Assembly: GCA_963790435.1 (NCBI GenBank)
Contig: CAWBOI010000001.1
Location: 2,037,176 to 2,101,175, forward strand
DNA length: 64,000 nt
Source of the DNA: Ilyomonas sp963790435
GTDB taxonomy: Bacteria > Bacteroidota > Bacteroidia > Chitinophagales > Chitinophagaceae
Reading direction: 5' to 3'
The position numbers and the translations under genes are program-made. This document shows positions 15,931-24,773 of the stretch, in pieces (positions within the stretch are counted from its first letter, which is position 1; every line of letters starts with the position of its first letter). Under the pieces are notes generated by a model. The model made no database searches, was not told where the DNA came from, and was given only the letters and a program-made list of their open reading frames with translations.

Positions 15931-18009
15931 CTAAAAATTAGGAGCCGTTTGCCAGTTGTGCCATACAGCACCGTCTCCACCCCTTGCAAACACTTCAATC
16001 CGTCCATCTAAATTGTGGCTTACAGAAAGTCTGTCAATCCAGCCACCTAAACTATCCCAGCCGCTCCAGCCATTGCTTGGTGCAGTTTGCCACATGTGCC
16101 ACACTGCACTATCGCTGCCTCGTACAAATATCTCCATACGCCCGTCCAGGTTTTGTTCAACGGTCAGCATATCAATCCAGCCGCCCAGGGAAGCCCAATC
16201 ACTCCAGTTACCATTAGGTTCTGTCTGCCATAAATGCCACACAGCGGCATCGCTGCCTCTTGCAAATAATTCCATCCGTCCATCAGCATTTTGTGATACT
16301 GCCAGCATATCAATCCACCCACCTAATGAAGCCCAGCCGCTCCAGTTACCATTAGGTTCTGTCTGCCAGTTATGCCATATGGCTGCATCGCTTCCACGTG
16401 CGAATAATTCCAGTCTGCCATCGGCATTCTGACCTACTACCAGTCTGTCAATCCACCCACCTAATGAAGCCCAACCGCTCCAGTTACCATTCGGTGCGGT
16501 TTGCCAGTTGTGCCACACAGCTCCATCTCCTCCTCTGGCAAATATTTCCATGCGTCCGTCCTGGTTCTTACCAACCGTAAGGATATCAATCCAACCGCCT
16601 AATGAAGCCCAACCGCTCCAGTTACCATTCGGTGCGGTTTGCCAGTTGTGCCACACAGCTCCATCTCCTCCTCTGGCAAATACTTCCATTCTACCGTCTT
16701 GATTCTGGCCGACTGTTAACATATCTATCCAACCACCTAACGAAGCCCAACCGCTCCAGTTACCATTCGGTGCGGTTTGCCAGTTGTGCCATACAGCACC
16801 GTCTCCACCCCTTGCAAACACTTCCATTCTACCGTCTTGATTCTGGCCGACTGTTAACATATCTATCCAACCACCTAACGAAGCCCAACCGCTCCAGGGC
16901 GCAGGAGCAGGAGTTCCGATCGTACACATGCCATCTCTATTTGACCATTCTTTTTGAACTGTATAACCGGCTATTACATCCGTTTGCCAGGCGCATATAT
17001 CACCAATTTCACCCTGGCTGCTATTCCAGCCCGTCCAGGGATGCGGATCGGTGATTGATTCGCAAAGCTCATGGGAGCTAACAGACGTTAATGACTGTAT
17101 CTGAGTAAGTCCACCAAGACAGCCGTTACAACCCGGAAATGGCATAGCAGCATAATATACTTCTGGATTAGTGCCGGCAATAAACCAGTGATAGCCGCAG
17201 AAATCTACGCATGAAGTACCCCCGCCACCCGCGGCTGGTCCTGTTAAAGTAACATTGGGAGGAAGATAAACAAAATACAGTGTGTTAGCAGTAGCAGCGG
17301 GAATACTTCCATTGGCAAGCAGAGTTTGTATTTCCTGTTGCAACTGAGCATCACTTACTTGTCCGTTTCCACCAGGTTCCGATGCCAGATTGGTAAAGCT
17401 GCCTATGCGGCTTCCGTGACCAATGATTTTTCCAGGAACGCTGTATTGTCCTAACAGATCAATGAGCTGACTCGTAAGAACCATATCAAAGAATTGATTG
17501 ATTTGGGTAAGCAAATCGGTCTGTGGTGACTGATTCCAAGCCGCCCCCCAGAATATTGTATAAACTTCAACATTCGTTAAGAGAGCTCCGTTCCCATACG
17601 TTAACATGGCAGGAGGAGCGCCGGTTTTGTCGGCTGCCTTTTCTTTGTACAAAGGAACAATTACCTTTGGCTGTCCTGCAGAAGCTTTTTGTTTTTCGAC
17701 TAATGAAGACAAAGGAAGCTGCTGTTTATCCATTTTAAATTCCGGCATCTTTCCTGTGGAAGAAGCTTTTGCGATAGCCGTTTCGCCATTTTGCATTTTT
17801 CCATTAGTAACTGTTCTTGTAACACCCATTTTCGGCGTTGGCATGCTGGTTTTTGCCGCTGTCATTTGGCTTGTCATTTTTGCGCCCGGCATTTTCGTTT
17901 TTACCATTTCTGCGCCGGGCATAATTTTTACTGTAATACCATCTTCTGAAGATGCTTTTTTTGTCATACTACTGCCCGGTACAGGCATTGTTTTTTTCGA
18001 GTTTTCCAT
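15931..18009 (-). CDS. Putative HELxE metalloprotease with C-terminal seven-bladed PLL/tectonin-type lectin propeller
   Basis: The N-terminal ~120 residues are low-complexity with recurring (G/P/A)xKM or GAEM units and no signal peptide. Residues about 130-365 form a globular part with several Cys pairs (CVDFCGYHW, CNGCLGG) and the motif SHELCESITDP followed by GEIGDICAW, which looks like a zincin HExxx site with distant acidic/His ligands. Residues about 370-692 are seven repeats of 46 residues (WSGWASLGGWIDMLTVGQNQ...), the blade motif of PLL-type fucose-binding lectins. The whole reads as a sugar-targeted hydrolase. Enzymatic activity is inferred; the propeller is strongly supported. Confidence 0.75.
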   Translation of the reverse strand: MENSKKTMPVPGSSMTKKASSEDGITVKIMPGAEMVKTKMPGAKMTSQMTAAKTSMPTPKMGVTRTVTNGKMQNGETAIAKASSTGKMPEFKMDKQQLPLSSLVEKQKASAGQPKVIVPLYKEKAADKTGAPPAMLTYGNGALLTNVEVYTIFWGAAWNQSPQTDLLTQINQFFDMVLTSQLIDLLGQYSVPGKIIGHGSRIGSFTNLASEPGGNGQVSDAQLQQEIQTLLANGSIPAATANTLYFVYLPPNVTLTGPAAGGGGTSCVDFCGYHWFIAGTNPEVYYAAMPFPGCNGCLGGLTQIQSLTSVSSHELCESITDPHPWTGWNSSQGEIGDICAWQTDVIAGYTVQKEWSNRDGMCTIGTPAPAPWSGWASLGGWIDMLTVGQNQDGRMEVFARGGDGAVWHNWQTAPNGNWSGWASLGGWIDMLTVGQNQDGRMEVFARGGDGAVWHNWQTAPNGNWSGWASLGGWIDILTVGKNQDGRMEIFARGGDGAVWHNWQTAPNGNWSGWASLGGWIDRLVVGQNADGRLELFARGSDAAIWHNWQTEPNGNWSGWASLGGWIDMLAVSQNADGRMELFARGSDAAVWHLWQTEPNGNWSDWASLGGWIDMLTVEQNLDGRMEIFVRGSDSAVWHMWQTAPSNGWSGWDSLGGWIDRLSVSHNLDGRIEVFARGGDGAVWHNWQTAPNF
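15935..16900 (-). repeat. Seven tandem 138-bp units encoding lectin blades
   Basis: The units have an exact 138-base period. Units 1 and 2 encode identical 46-residue blades, and 16682-16759 equals 16820-16897 base for base (78 bases). Units 1 and 7 share an identical 50-base block (16775-16824 and 15947-15996). This mosaic suggests recent unit exchange. Confidence 0.9.
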
Positions 18010-18267
18010 TTAAATTCTTTTTATTTTGCCTACTCTTTGATCGGATTTTCGGCGTATTCCGCATTGTATTCTACTTTCATTTTAAAGTTGTTTCATATGC
18101 TTTGTTTTAATGAAAAAAGAGATGTTATGAAGTTCAGTAAGTGATTACATAGCAGGTATTGATGTTGCATTGGATAGTAGCAACACAAGGCAAACGATAG
18201 AACAGCCTGTTTTTGATTAAAAATTCTGTAATGAAGAAACGGGAATTTTTTGTAACGGAAAGGAGCT

Positions 18268-18489
18268 TTACCAACAAGATGATACTTGGATAAGACGATG
18301 CTTCCCATATTCATAAGCTCGGCGAAACACTACATCTTCAATGAACAGCAAATCAGCACTTCGTAGGTTCAGGTTAACTACATTGTGTTTGTATTTGCGT
18401 TCTGATTGATCAGACCGATAGATAAAACCGGCTAATAAATCAATGCAGAAAACGGCTGCCGGAATAATCGGAATAAAAAGATTAAGCAT
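18268..18489 (-). CDS. Doubtful small membrane-anchored protein
   Basis: The 73-residue frame starts with a hydrophobic segment (LFIPIIPAAVFCIDLLAGFI) followed by a basic hydrophilic tail. That is compatible with a one-helix membrane protein, but the tail shows no family features and the frame could be chance. Confidence 0.25.
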   Translation of the reverse strand: MLNLFIPIIPAAVFCIDLLAGFIYRSDQSERKYKHNVVNLNLRSADLLFIEDVVFRRAYEYGKHRLIQVSSCW

Positions 18490-18732
18490 ACGTTGGGGTT
18501 ATTTATGAAGAGAAAAAATGCGCTTAAAAAGAAGGTTAAACTAAAGCCTTACTGATGTCGAATTCCTGATAGAAAATAGATTTCAAGCTTTTGGAAAACG
18601 GGACTACAAGAAAAAAAGAGGCTCAGCAGAGATATGTCAAATATGTTATCGTTGAAGAAGTACGTTTGCCAAACCAAACTAAAGATACATAGTTTGTATG
18701 CCGAAACAAAAAATTTACGATTTCTTAAGGGA

Positions 18733-18764
18733 ACAAAACGGTACAGCCGGAGCCATACCGTTTT
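18733..18764 (-). terminator. Terminator-like hairpin, copy 2 of a repeated element
   Basis: Stem AAAACGGTA / TACCGTTTTT with a T6 run on one side and A4 on the other. It lies about 90 bp past the end of the sedolisin gene and matches the hairpin at 15841-15872 at 31 of 32 positions. Confidence 0.65.
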
Positions 18765-18851
18765 TTGGTTTGTGGTCTATGAAGGCTACGCTGTAAAGGT
18801 TATATAACATACAGCAACGGGTAATGAATGATGTTTATGAAGGCCGTCTTA

Positions 18852-19052
18852 TTATAAATTACTCAGCACTCCCCAGCCGGTACAGGCATCCCAGCCAACA
18901 CCAGCCTTATAGCCTTGTTGAGTTGTAGTCGTAATATTATCTCCTTGGGTAATATCGCGGCACAAATTAGGAGTGGTGTATAACTTAGGATTGATAAAGC
19001 CCGCATGACTGTTATTTTTTTGATTTACGCGGGCTATTAAGCCAGCCATCAA
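18852..19052 (-). pseudogene. C-terminal fragment of the S53 sedolisin, out of frame
   Basis: This frame supplies the missing end of the sedolisin: MAGLIARVNQKNN continues directly after GTSAVAPL of the main frame, and further on DITQGDN and GWDACTGWG form the conserved calcium-binding site of the S53 family. The nominal start is internal and not a real one. A single extra base near 19045-19052 separates the two parts. Confidence 0.7.
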
Positions 19053-20400
19053 GAGGCGCTACGGCGCTGGTTCCACCAATTACCATATTTTGTCCATCTA
19101 CTCTTACATTATAGCCCGTATTGGGATCAGCATCAGCAGCCACGTCAGGCAAGCCTCTACCTTTGAATTTGGTGCTGATTGACACAGGTACATTGGCATT
19201 TGCCTGGTAATCGGGCAAAGGAAAATAATCGCTTACGCCACCGCCGGTAGCCGAATCGTTTGAATCATGCCACACCGTTTCCGAAGCAATTTTGTTATTG
19301 CTTACTTGTAATGAAGTACCGCCGCAAGCCAGCACATATGGACTGGAAGCAGGAAAATCAGCATGTACTTTACCATCACTTTCATTATCGCTTGAACCCT
19401 GATCGCCGGCAGCGCAACATATCGTAACACCCAGTAATGACGCGGCTTTGAAGGCTTCGTTGAAGTTATCGAGCGATTGCGGTGTCCAGTTCACTTCCGC
19501 CGCGCCCCAACTAATAGAAATAACCGAAGGCTTGTTGCGGGCATCATGTATTGCCGTGGTTACAGCATCTAAAAAACCTTTGTCAGTATTTGGACAAAAA
19601 TAAACCACAATCTTAGCGTCAGGCGCAATAGCACCCGCCACTTCAATGTCCAGCATCACTTCGCCATCGGCACTATTGGCGGTGGTTGGTGTGTTCTTTC
19701 CGCCATCAACTGAAACAGCTTTCACCGAAGGATTTTTAATACTGAGGGAAGCAAAGTATGATTTTAAATCGGCAGTTTTATATCCGCCACCCAACTCAAT
19801 AATACCAATGCATTGCCCCTTGCCGGTAACGCCGGCAGGAAAGCCATAAATATTGGCTAAATCGTTAGGGTTAAAGCTTTGCGATGCGCTATGAGCAATG
19901 ATATGACCTTCTTTGTTTCGCGCAATTTGAAACATAGGCCGCAGGTGCGGGCGGTCATCCAAACCAAACACACCATCCACCACATCTTTCAGTTCTTCAG
20001 GAATGTTGATGTCGCCGGAACGACCCCGAAATGTGTTTCCGTCAGAGCTTTGATAACAGGCTAATTTTACCTGAAAGGCATCTTCAAAATCGCTTACCTT
20101 ACCACGAAGTATTACACTTCGTCTGCCCTTTTCTACGTGCGCAATAGAGAGGTGATGCTCGTGTGCAAACTCTTCTACTTTTTCAATGTCTTTATCATCG
20201 GCGCCAAATTTTTCTGCATACTCTTCGCGGCTGTATTGCTTGCCACTATTGAGTTCTGGCTCAATGGAAGCTTTGCGGCGCACACGCACGGTTACTTCCA
20301 TTGTTTGAGCCGGATCAAGGTTTTGGGTATCTGTTCCGACAGGTATTGTTTTTTTGCTGCCTGCCAGTGGCACGTATGCCTTTTTGTTTTCTTTTGCCAT
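19012..20400 (-). CDS. S53 sedolisin/kumamolisin-type serine peptidase, frameshifted near the C-terminus
   Basis: The N-terminal ~170 residues form the pro-domain (VTVRVRRKAS..., ending before QSFNPNDLANIYGFP). The catalytic domain shows the S53 set: Glu and Asp in DGEVMLDIEVAG, the oxyanion Asp in CCAAGDQGSSDN, and the nucleophile in GGTSAVAPL. The frame then breaks and ends in an unrelated DGWLNSPRKSKK; the proper end lies one frame over down to 18852. Sedolisins are acid-active endopeptidases that self-process. There is no signal peptide ahead of the pro-domain, as in the neighbouring lectin protease. Confidence 0.88.
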   Translation of the reverse strand: MAKENKKAYVPLAGSKKTIPVGTDTQNLDPAQTMEVTVRVRRKASIEPELNSGKQYSREEYAEKFGADDKDIEKVEEFAHEHHLSIAHVEKGRRSVILRGKVSDFEDAFQVKLACYQSSDGNTFRGRSGDINIPEELKDVVDGVFGLDDRPHLRPMFQIARNKEGHIIAHSASQSFNPNDLANIYGFPAGVTGKGQCIGIIELGGGYKTADLKSYFASLSIKNPSVKAVSVDGGKNTPTTANSADGEVMLDIEVAGAIAPDAKIVVYFCPNTDKGFLDAVTTAIHDARNKPSVISISWGAAEVNWTPQSLDNFNEAFKAASLLGVTICCAAGDQGSSDNESDGKVHADFPASSPYVLACGGTSLQVSNNKIASETVWHDSNDSATGGGVSDYFPLPDYQANANVPVSISTKFKGRGLPDVAADADPNTGYNVRVDGQNMVIGGTSAVAPLDGWLNSPRKSKK

Positions 20401-20956
20401 AATTGTTAGATTTTATAAGCCGGTGGGTTCGGCTTCAGATGAGTGTTTTATGAGATGAAATTATAAAGAAGACAAGTGGTTGATGATGATTCCTGTTCTA
20501 TAAAATAAATCTGTCGGAGAAAAAATCAAAACGAAAACAACCGGGAAAAATAAATTGAGCTATTGGTTACATGTTGTGGTGTTGATTACTGCTGTTACTA
20601 CGATAAAGGTATAAATGTTTGTGATGATTGCAACTTTTGTTTTTGCTCATTTTTTATATACGAATAGAACTTTCAAAACATACGCCCATTCTCATTTTGA
20701 GTGATGGTTGATGATTCCATATTTTGTTCCTTTTACCCTTTCTAACTTCTATAAGCAAATAAATTTTTGAAAGAATTTCAGAACAGCCAATACCAACAAA
20801 AATAAAAGCGTCTGTTTCGTGATATCAATCGTTGTAAAAAGTTTAAAATAAAAAAGGCACAGTTCAATGTGCCTTATAAATGTAGTGAGTTAAAAGCAGC
20901 GCTAAACGGTTATCCAAACTAACTCTGCTAACATATTGATAGCCTTACGCTGTACG
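20401..20956. other. Intergenic spacer
   Basis: No gene is supported. It contains the terminator at 20850-20877 and otherwise AT-rich sequence that should include the promoter of the sedolisin gene. Confidence 0.4.
20850..20877 (-). terminator. Rho-independent terminator
   Basis: Stem GGCACA (20856-20861) / TGTGCC (20868-20873) with a GTTCAA loop, preceded by A6 so that the minus-strand transcript ends in U residues. It serves the glycosidase genes to the right. Confidence 0.7.
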
Positions 20957-22015
20957 TTATTTTTTTCCGGTTAATGATTTGATCAACATCGCTTCCTCAT
21001 CACTGTACGGCGAACCGTCTTTTCTGAAAATTTCATGAAACCAAACCTTGGGTTCATCGCCCGATGGCATCGGCGTGTCCCACGCATATTTGGTGTTGGT
21101 TTTTCCTTCCACCAAACCCCAATTAATGGCAGCTACTTTTTCTTTTTTCAACATCGGCATTACCGTAGCAAAAGTGCTGTTGCGCGGGCGTGCCATGTAC
21201 TCGGTACAAAGCAACGGGCGGCTGTATTTGCGCAGCGTGTCAATTGTTTTTTGATGCACATCAACGGTGTTGTAATCGTGATAAGTAATCACATCAGAAT
21301 TGGCAAGCTGATACTCGTTCATCTCTGGTAAATCTTTATTCCAGATGCCCGCACTCAATGGTTGTGAAGGATTGATTTCTCTTGCCCACATAAATTCTTT
21401 TTCCAGCAAAGGCAAACTTTTGGCACCATAGTTTGAATTGCCTGGCTCGTTGTATAAATCCCACAACAAAATGCGTTTATCGTTTTTAAAAGTAGAGAGC
21501 ACATCTTTTACATACATTTCCAAAGTGTCAACCAGTTTGGGTTCATCATACAACAGCTTTCCCGGATCGCGAATCCAGCCCGAATTGTGAATGCCGGTTT
21601 TAGGTTCGGGCTGCTTGCCGGCATGATACGTTTCGTTCCAACAATCATCAAAAAATACAAACAGAGTTGTAATGCCGTGCCGGTTGGCAATGGTAAGGTA
21701 TTGGTTCATTCTGTCTTTAAAACCCTGCTTGTCTTCCTGCCAGGCAACATGATGCAAAAACACGCGCATACAGTTTAAGCCAATAGATTGTGCCCAACCT
21801 AATTCTTTATCAATGGTGGCCGCATCGAAAGTTTGTTTTTGCCACATTTCCAATTGATTGATGGCAGTGCTGGGAATGAAATCTGAACCGCGCAGCCAGC
21901 CTTTGGTTTTGTACCATTCGGCTGCTTTTTGTTTTGTCCAAACAGGTCGTGCTGTTTGTGCATTGGCAATGGCTACGGCAACAAATAGTGTGAGAAGAAA
22001 GAAGCATTTTTTCAT
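20957..22015 (-). CDS. Secreted GH5-like glycoside hydrolase
   Basis: Starting at ATG 22013-22015 the protein opens with a signal peptide (MKKCFFLLTLFVAVAIANAQ); a start at 22108 would add 31 residues, overlap the previous gene and bury that signal. The (beta/alpha)8 pattern is visible, with WDLYNEPGN (acid/base Glu) and LLCTEYMAR (nucleophile Glu) at the ends of strands 4 and 7, as in clan GH-A enzymes such as GH5 mannanases or cellulases. Substrate is not predictable. The gene is 46 bp downstream of the GH127-like gene, so the pair likely acts on one glycan. Confidence 0.8.
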   Translation of the reverse strand: MKKCFFLLTLFVAVAIANAQTARPVWTKQKAAEWYKTKGWLRGSDFIPSTAINQLEMWQKQTFDAATIDKELGWAQSIGLNCMRVFLHHVAWQEDKQGFKDRMNQYLTIANRHGITTLFVFFDDCWNETYHAGKQPEPKTGIHNSGWIRDPGKLLYDEPKLVDTLEMYVKDVLSTFKNDKRILLWDLYNEPGNSNYGAKSLPLLEKEFMWAREINPSQPLSAGIWNKDLPEMNEYQLANSDVITYHDYNTVDVHQKTIDTLRKYSRPLLCTEYMARPRNSTFATVMPMLKKEKVAAINWGLVEGKTNTKYAWDTPMPSGDEPKVWFHEIFRKDGSPYSDEEAMLIKSLTGKK

Positions 22016-22061
22016 TGCAGGTATTTGTTTGTTTTTGTATAAAAAATTTTTTGGTTTTGCT

Positions 22062-24134
22062 TTATTTTTTAATGACCGGGAATGATGAAATGCGCAAACG
22101 CGCAGCACCCATTGGTATCAAAGTAATGTTGTCGGTTGATGTTGCAACTGTTACCGGACCTTGTGGCAGCGTGTCGCACAAACCGTATTGATCAATTTTC
22201 CATGAAGGAATTTGTTTTCCTTTTGCTTTCAATTCGATGGGCACATTTTGCTGCGAAAATGGAAAATCATCTTTGGGCCATTTTTTTCTGATGACTTCAA
22301 AAGAAGAAGCCGTATCGTTGTTTAGCAGCAAGCCATAATTCCACGCCGAAGCCGGATAAATTTCGTAAGCGGGCCATTTGCTTGCATCAGCATTCGCCTG
22401 CCATTTGCTATCGCCGATAGCCGAGGCTTTGCTGTCCACTTTTTTATAATCTTCTTTAATTAAAAGCGAATAAGTAAGCGGCCCATAATTGATGCTGACA
22501 CTGTTTTTATTCGCCGTCCAAACCCTTGTTGCAATGTGCATAGGAAGTTCCAACTCCACCACATCTTTATTGTTCCAAACGCGTTCGATGCGTGTATAAG
22601 TGTCGGGCTTGCTTTCATGATTTTGCAGAACGCCGTTGATATAAATTTTCGCTCCATTGCACCAGGCTGGTATGCGCAGATAAAAAGGAAATGAAATGGC
22701 TGCTTCGGAAGAAACAGAAAACTTTATTTTCTCATTAAACGGATACCTGGTTTCTTCTTTAATGATAACTTTTTTGCCGTTAGCAACTTTTGCCGTAACA
22801 GTTGCTTCGCTGTATAAAATGGCAGCCACACCATTGTCAGGCGAAGCCATAAACAATCGCTCGGCATAATAAGGCCAGCCTTGTGAATGGTTGTGCTGGC
22901 AACACCGGCTGCTGAATGGATTCATCATTAAAAAAGGTCCGTCGTTTTGTATTCCGGGGCTATGATTTTTACTATCGCTCACTACCATATTGGGTGCAGT
23001 GAGATAGCGAAGCCCTTTAAAATCGGGCATTACAGCCGCGGGGTAGGTGTTAAAGGCAACATCTTCGCAGTTATCTGCCCACATCGGATCGCCGGTAATG
23101 CTGTTTAAAATTTCATCACTTGCCATCTGCTCTACCATGCCGCAGGTTTCTACCGCCTGCCGCGGATCGGTATAACCTTTTCTTGCATTTTCATCAGCAC
23201 CAAACATACCGCCCGGCACTTGCCCGTACCTATTTCTGATTAAATAAAAATTGTTGTAAGTAGCTTGCAGATCATCATTGTTTTTGGCTTGCATATAATA
23301 AGTAGCCGGCTCGCGAAAGCATTGGGCTATGTTTACGTTGTGCCAGTTGGGAAGGTTATCTTTCTGCATCCAGTTAGCAGTATTGCGATGAATTTTTTGG
23401 GCTAAATCCAAAAGCTTTTTTTCGCGCGTAATGTTGTACAGCCAATACACACTGTAAAGGTTATCGCCACCCCGACTGTTTTCCCAATAAATCTTCAAAA
23501 ATTTTTCATCGGGCAACTTCGCTTCCCAATCAAAATATTTATCCATAAAAGAAAGAACGCGCTTGTCGCCCGTGTATTCGTAATACGATTGCATACACCA
23601 AAGCATAAGCATGTTAGGCCACAAATCGGGCGAACTGCCCTTGTTGTCCTGGTGTTCAGTTTCGCGGATAGCAGGACCGAAATAGCCATCCGGCTGTTGG
23701 CTTTGAAATGCCTTTTCAAGCCAGCGGCCGGTTTCGGCAATAATCGTTGTATCGTGCAACACATAACCTAAATCGCCGTAGCCTTTTAGCCAATAAGGCA
23801 CTTCTTCCCAGCCATGATCGCCGGTGCCATTACCGCTGTACCAGGCATTGTTGTTTTTATCTAACCAGGCACTGATTTCACCTAAATGGCCGGTTAAGCC
23901 ATCGCGCTGCAATTGCAAATATTTTTTCACCCAACCTCCGGGCTGTATGTCGCCAATTGGAAGTTTGATAAAATGCAGCGGTAACAACGGCGCCTGGTTG
24001 CCTGTATAATTCAGATTTGTTTTTGCCGTAGAAGTTCGGCTTACAGAACTTATACTTGTTCCAGATGGTTTTTTTCCCCAACCGATAAATAAAAATGATA
24101 CAACAATAACAAGTAGAATGGCATTGAATCGCAT
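22062..24134 (-). CDS. GH127-family (DUF1680) beta-L-arabinofuranosidase-like glycosidase
   Basis: The 690-residue protein has an N-terminal hydrophobic segment (export) and an alpha/alpha-barrel region with the family's Zn-thiolate site: Glu and Cys in AVETCGMVEQMA and the adjacent cysteines in SSRCCQHNHSQGW. In GH127 the Cys next to this zinc is the nucleophile. A beta-sandwich C-terminal half follows (PFYLRIPAWC, INYGPLTYSLLI). Family members release L-arabinofuranose or related sugars from plant glycans. It precedes the GH5-like gene on the same strand. Confidence 0.85.
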   Translation of the reverse strand: MRFNAILLVIVVSFLFIGWGKKPSGTSISSVSRTSTAKTNLNYTGNQAPLLPLHFIKLPIGDIQPGGWVKKYLQLQRDGLTGHLGEISAWLDKNNNAWYSGNGTGDHGWEEVPYWLKGYGDLGYVLHDTTIIAETGRWLEKAFQSQQPDGYFGPAIRETEHQDNKGSSPDLWPNMLMLWCMQSYYEYTGDKRVLSFMDKYFDWEAKLPDEKFLKIYWENSRGGDNLYSVYWLYNITREKKLLDLAQKIHRNTANWMQKDNLPNWHNVNIAQCFREPATYYMQAKNNDDLQATYNNFYLIRNRYGQVPGGMFGADENARKGYTDPRQAVETCGMVEQMASDEILNSITGDPMWADNCEDVAFNTYPAAVMPDFKGLRYLTAPNMVVSDSKNHSPGIQNDGPFLMMNPFSSRCCQHNHSQGWPYYAERLFMASPDNGVAAILYSEATVTAKVANGKKVIIKEETRYPFNEKIKFSVSSEAAISFPFYLRIPAWCNGAKIYINGVLQNHESKPDTYTRIERVWNNKDVVELELPMHIATRVWTANKNSVSINYGPLTYSLLIKEDYKKVDSKASAIGDSKWQANADASKWPAYEIYPASAWNYGLLLNNDTASSFEVIRKKWPKDDFPFSQQNVPIELKAKGKQIPSWKIDQYGLCDTLPQGPVTVATSTDNITLIPMGAARLRISSFPVIKK

Positions 24135-24483
24135 AACAATTTATTGAAGCAAACGATTACATAAAAATTTAAGAGAAATAAAGTTTGATGCTGTGTTTTA
24201 TTTTAAAATCAGTTCTATCATGTCATCTGTAAAAAGGCAAGTATATACTTTCAACAGGTATTTCATAGTTATTTTTCATAGCAATTCACAATACAAACGT
24301 TTGCACAAATCTATACAGTTCTTTCAATGCACCAAACTTTTCTTTATCAATTCCTGTAAAAATTATACTCGTTCATTTCAACCCAACAAACTGGTGTGTA
24401 GCTTATAAAAATAAACAATTGTTGAGAGCCATCATCACTTCAATAATACAATACTTTCACGATAAAAAATCTTACAAAAACAA

Positions 24484-24514
24484 AAAGCCAGCTTCAATAA
24501 TTGAAGCCGGCTTT
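24484..24514 (-). terminator. Rho-independent terminator, orphan
   Basis: Stem AAAGCCAGCTTCAA / TTGAAGCCGGCTTT with one A-C mismatch and a four-base loop; both sides have A/T runs, the better U tract being on the minus strand. Confidence 0.75.
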
Positions 24515-24724
24515 CTCTTTTTCAAAAACCAAATGAACAAAAACCTTTTTAATCTTCTACTCTTAACGCTTTAGACAAAGCATCATGTTTTTTGTTATGC
24601 CAGTTCAAAAGTAGAGTGACCTTCTTTTACTGCCAATTAAATAAGACTTTAAATGGCTTAAAATAAAATGAAAATAAAAAGCTGAAATTCGGGTAAAAAC
24701 AAACTTTAGTATTTGAGTTACAAC

Positions 24725-24755
24725 TTTCTTTTACCATACCTCGCACGTAAATTTG
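24725..24755 (+). promoter_or_regulatory. Bacteroidota-type promoter of the ABC-F gene
   Basis: TTTC (24725-24728), a 19-base spacer and TAAATTTG (24748-24755) match the TTTG-N19-TAnnTTTG consensus with one mismatch. The start codon follows 19 bases after the -7 box. Confidence 0.6.
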
Positions 24756-24773
24756 CGCGGAATAAAGAGAGCT

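Larger units (their letters stand above)
18010..18851. other. Long spacer with only doubtful small reading frames
   Basis: Besides the hairpin at 18733-18764 and the doubtful 73-residue frame at 18268-18489, another 73-residue frame lies at 18093-18314 (minus strand), overlapping it. Neither has neighbours that suggest a role. The region may be degraded coding sequence. Confidence 0.4.
24135..24773. other. Spacer with orphan terminator and possible small minus-strand gene
   Basis: A strong hairpin at 24484-24514 has no recognised gene feeding it. On the minus strand just upstream, two short overlapping frames read AVKEGHSTFELA and then HNKKHDALSKALRVED with a stop at 24549-24551. These could be one small protein split by an indel. 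An open stretch at 24193-24408 (+) looks like chance. A promoter for the ABC-F gene closes the spacer. Confidence 0.4.

Noticed and set aside
15956..16432. Long open frame antisense to the lectin repeats
   Set aside because: It mirrors the tandem repeats of the minus-strand gene; repeats keep antisense frames open.
15935..16900. CRISPR-like array
   Set aside because: The regular 138-base repeats are coding units of a propeller, without spacers.
24193..24408. Open frame of 71 codons (+)
   Set aside because: AT-rich, Phe/Ser/Lys-rich translation without features.
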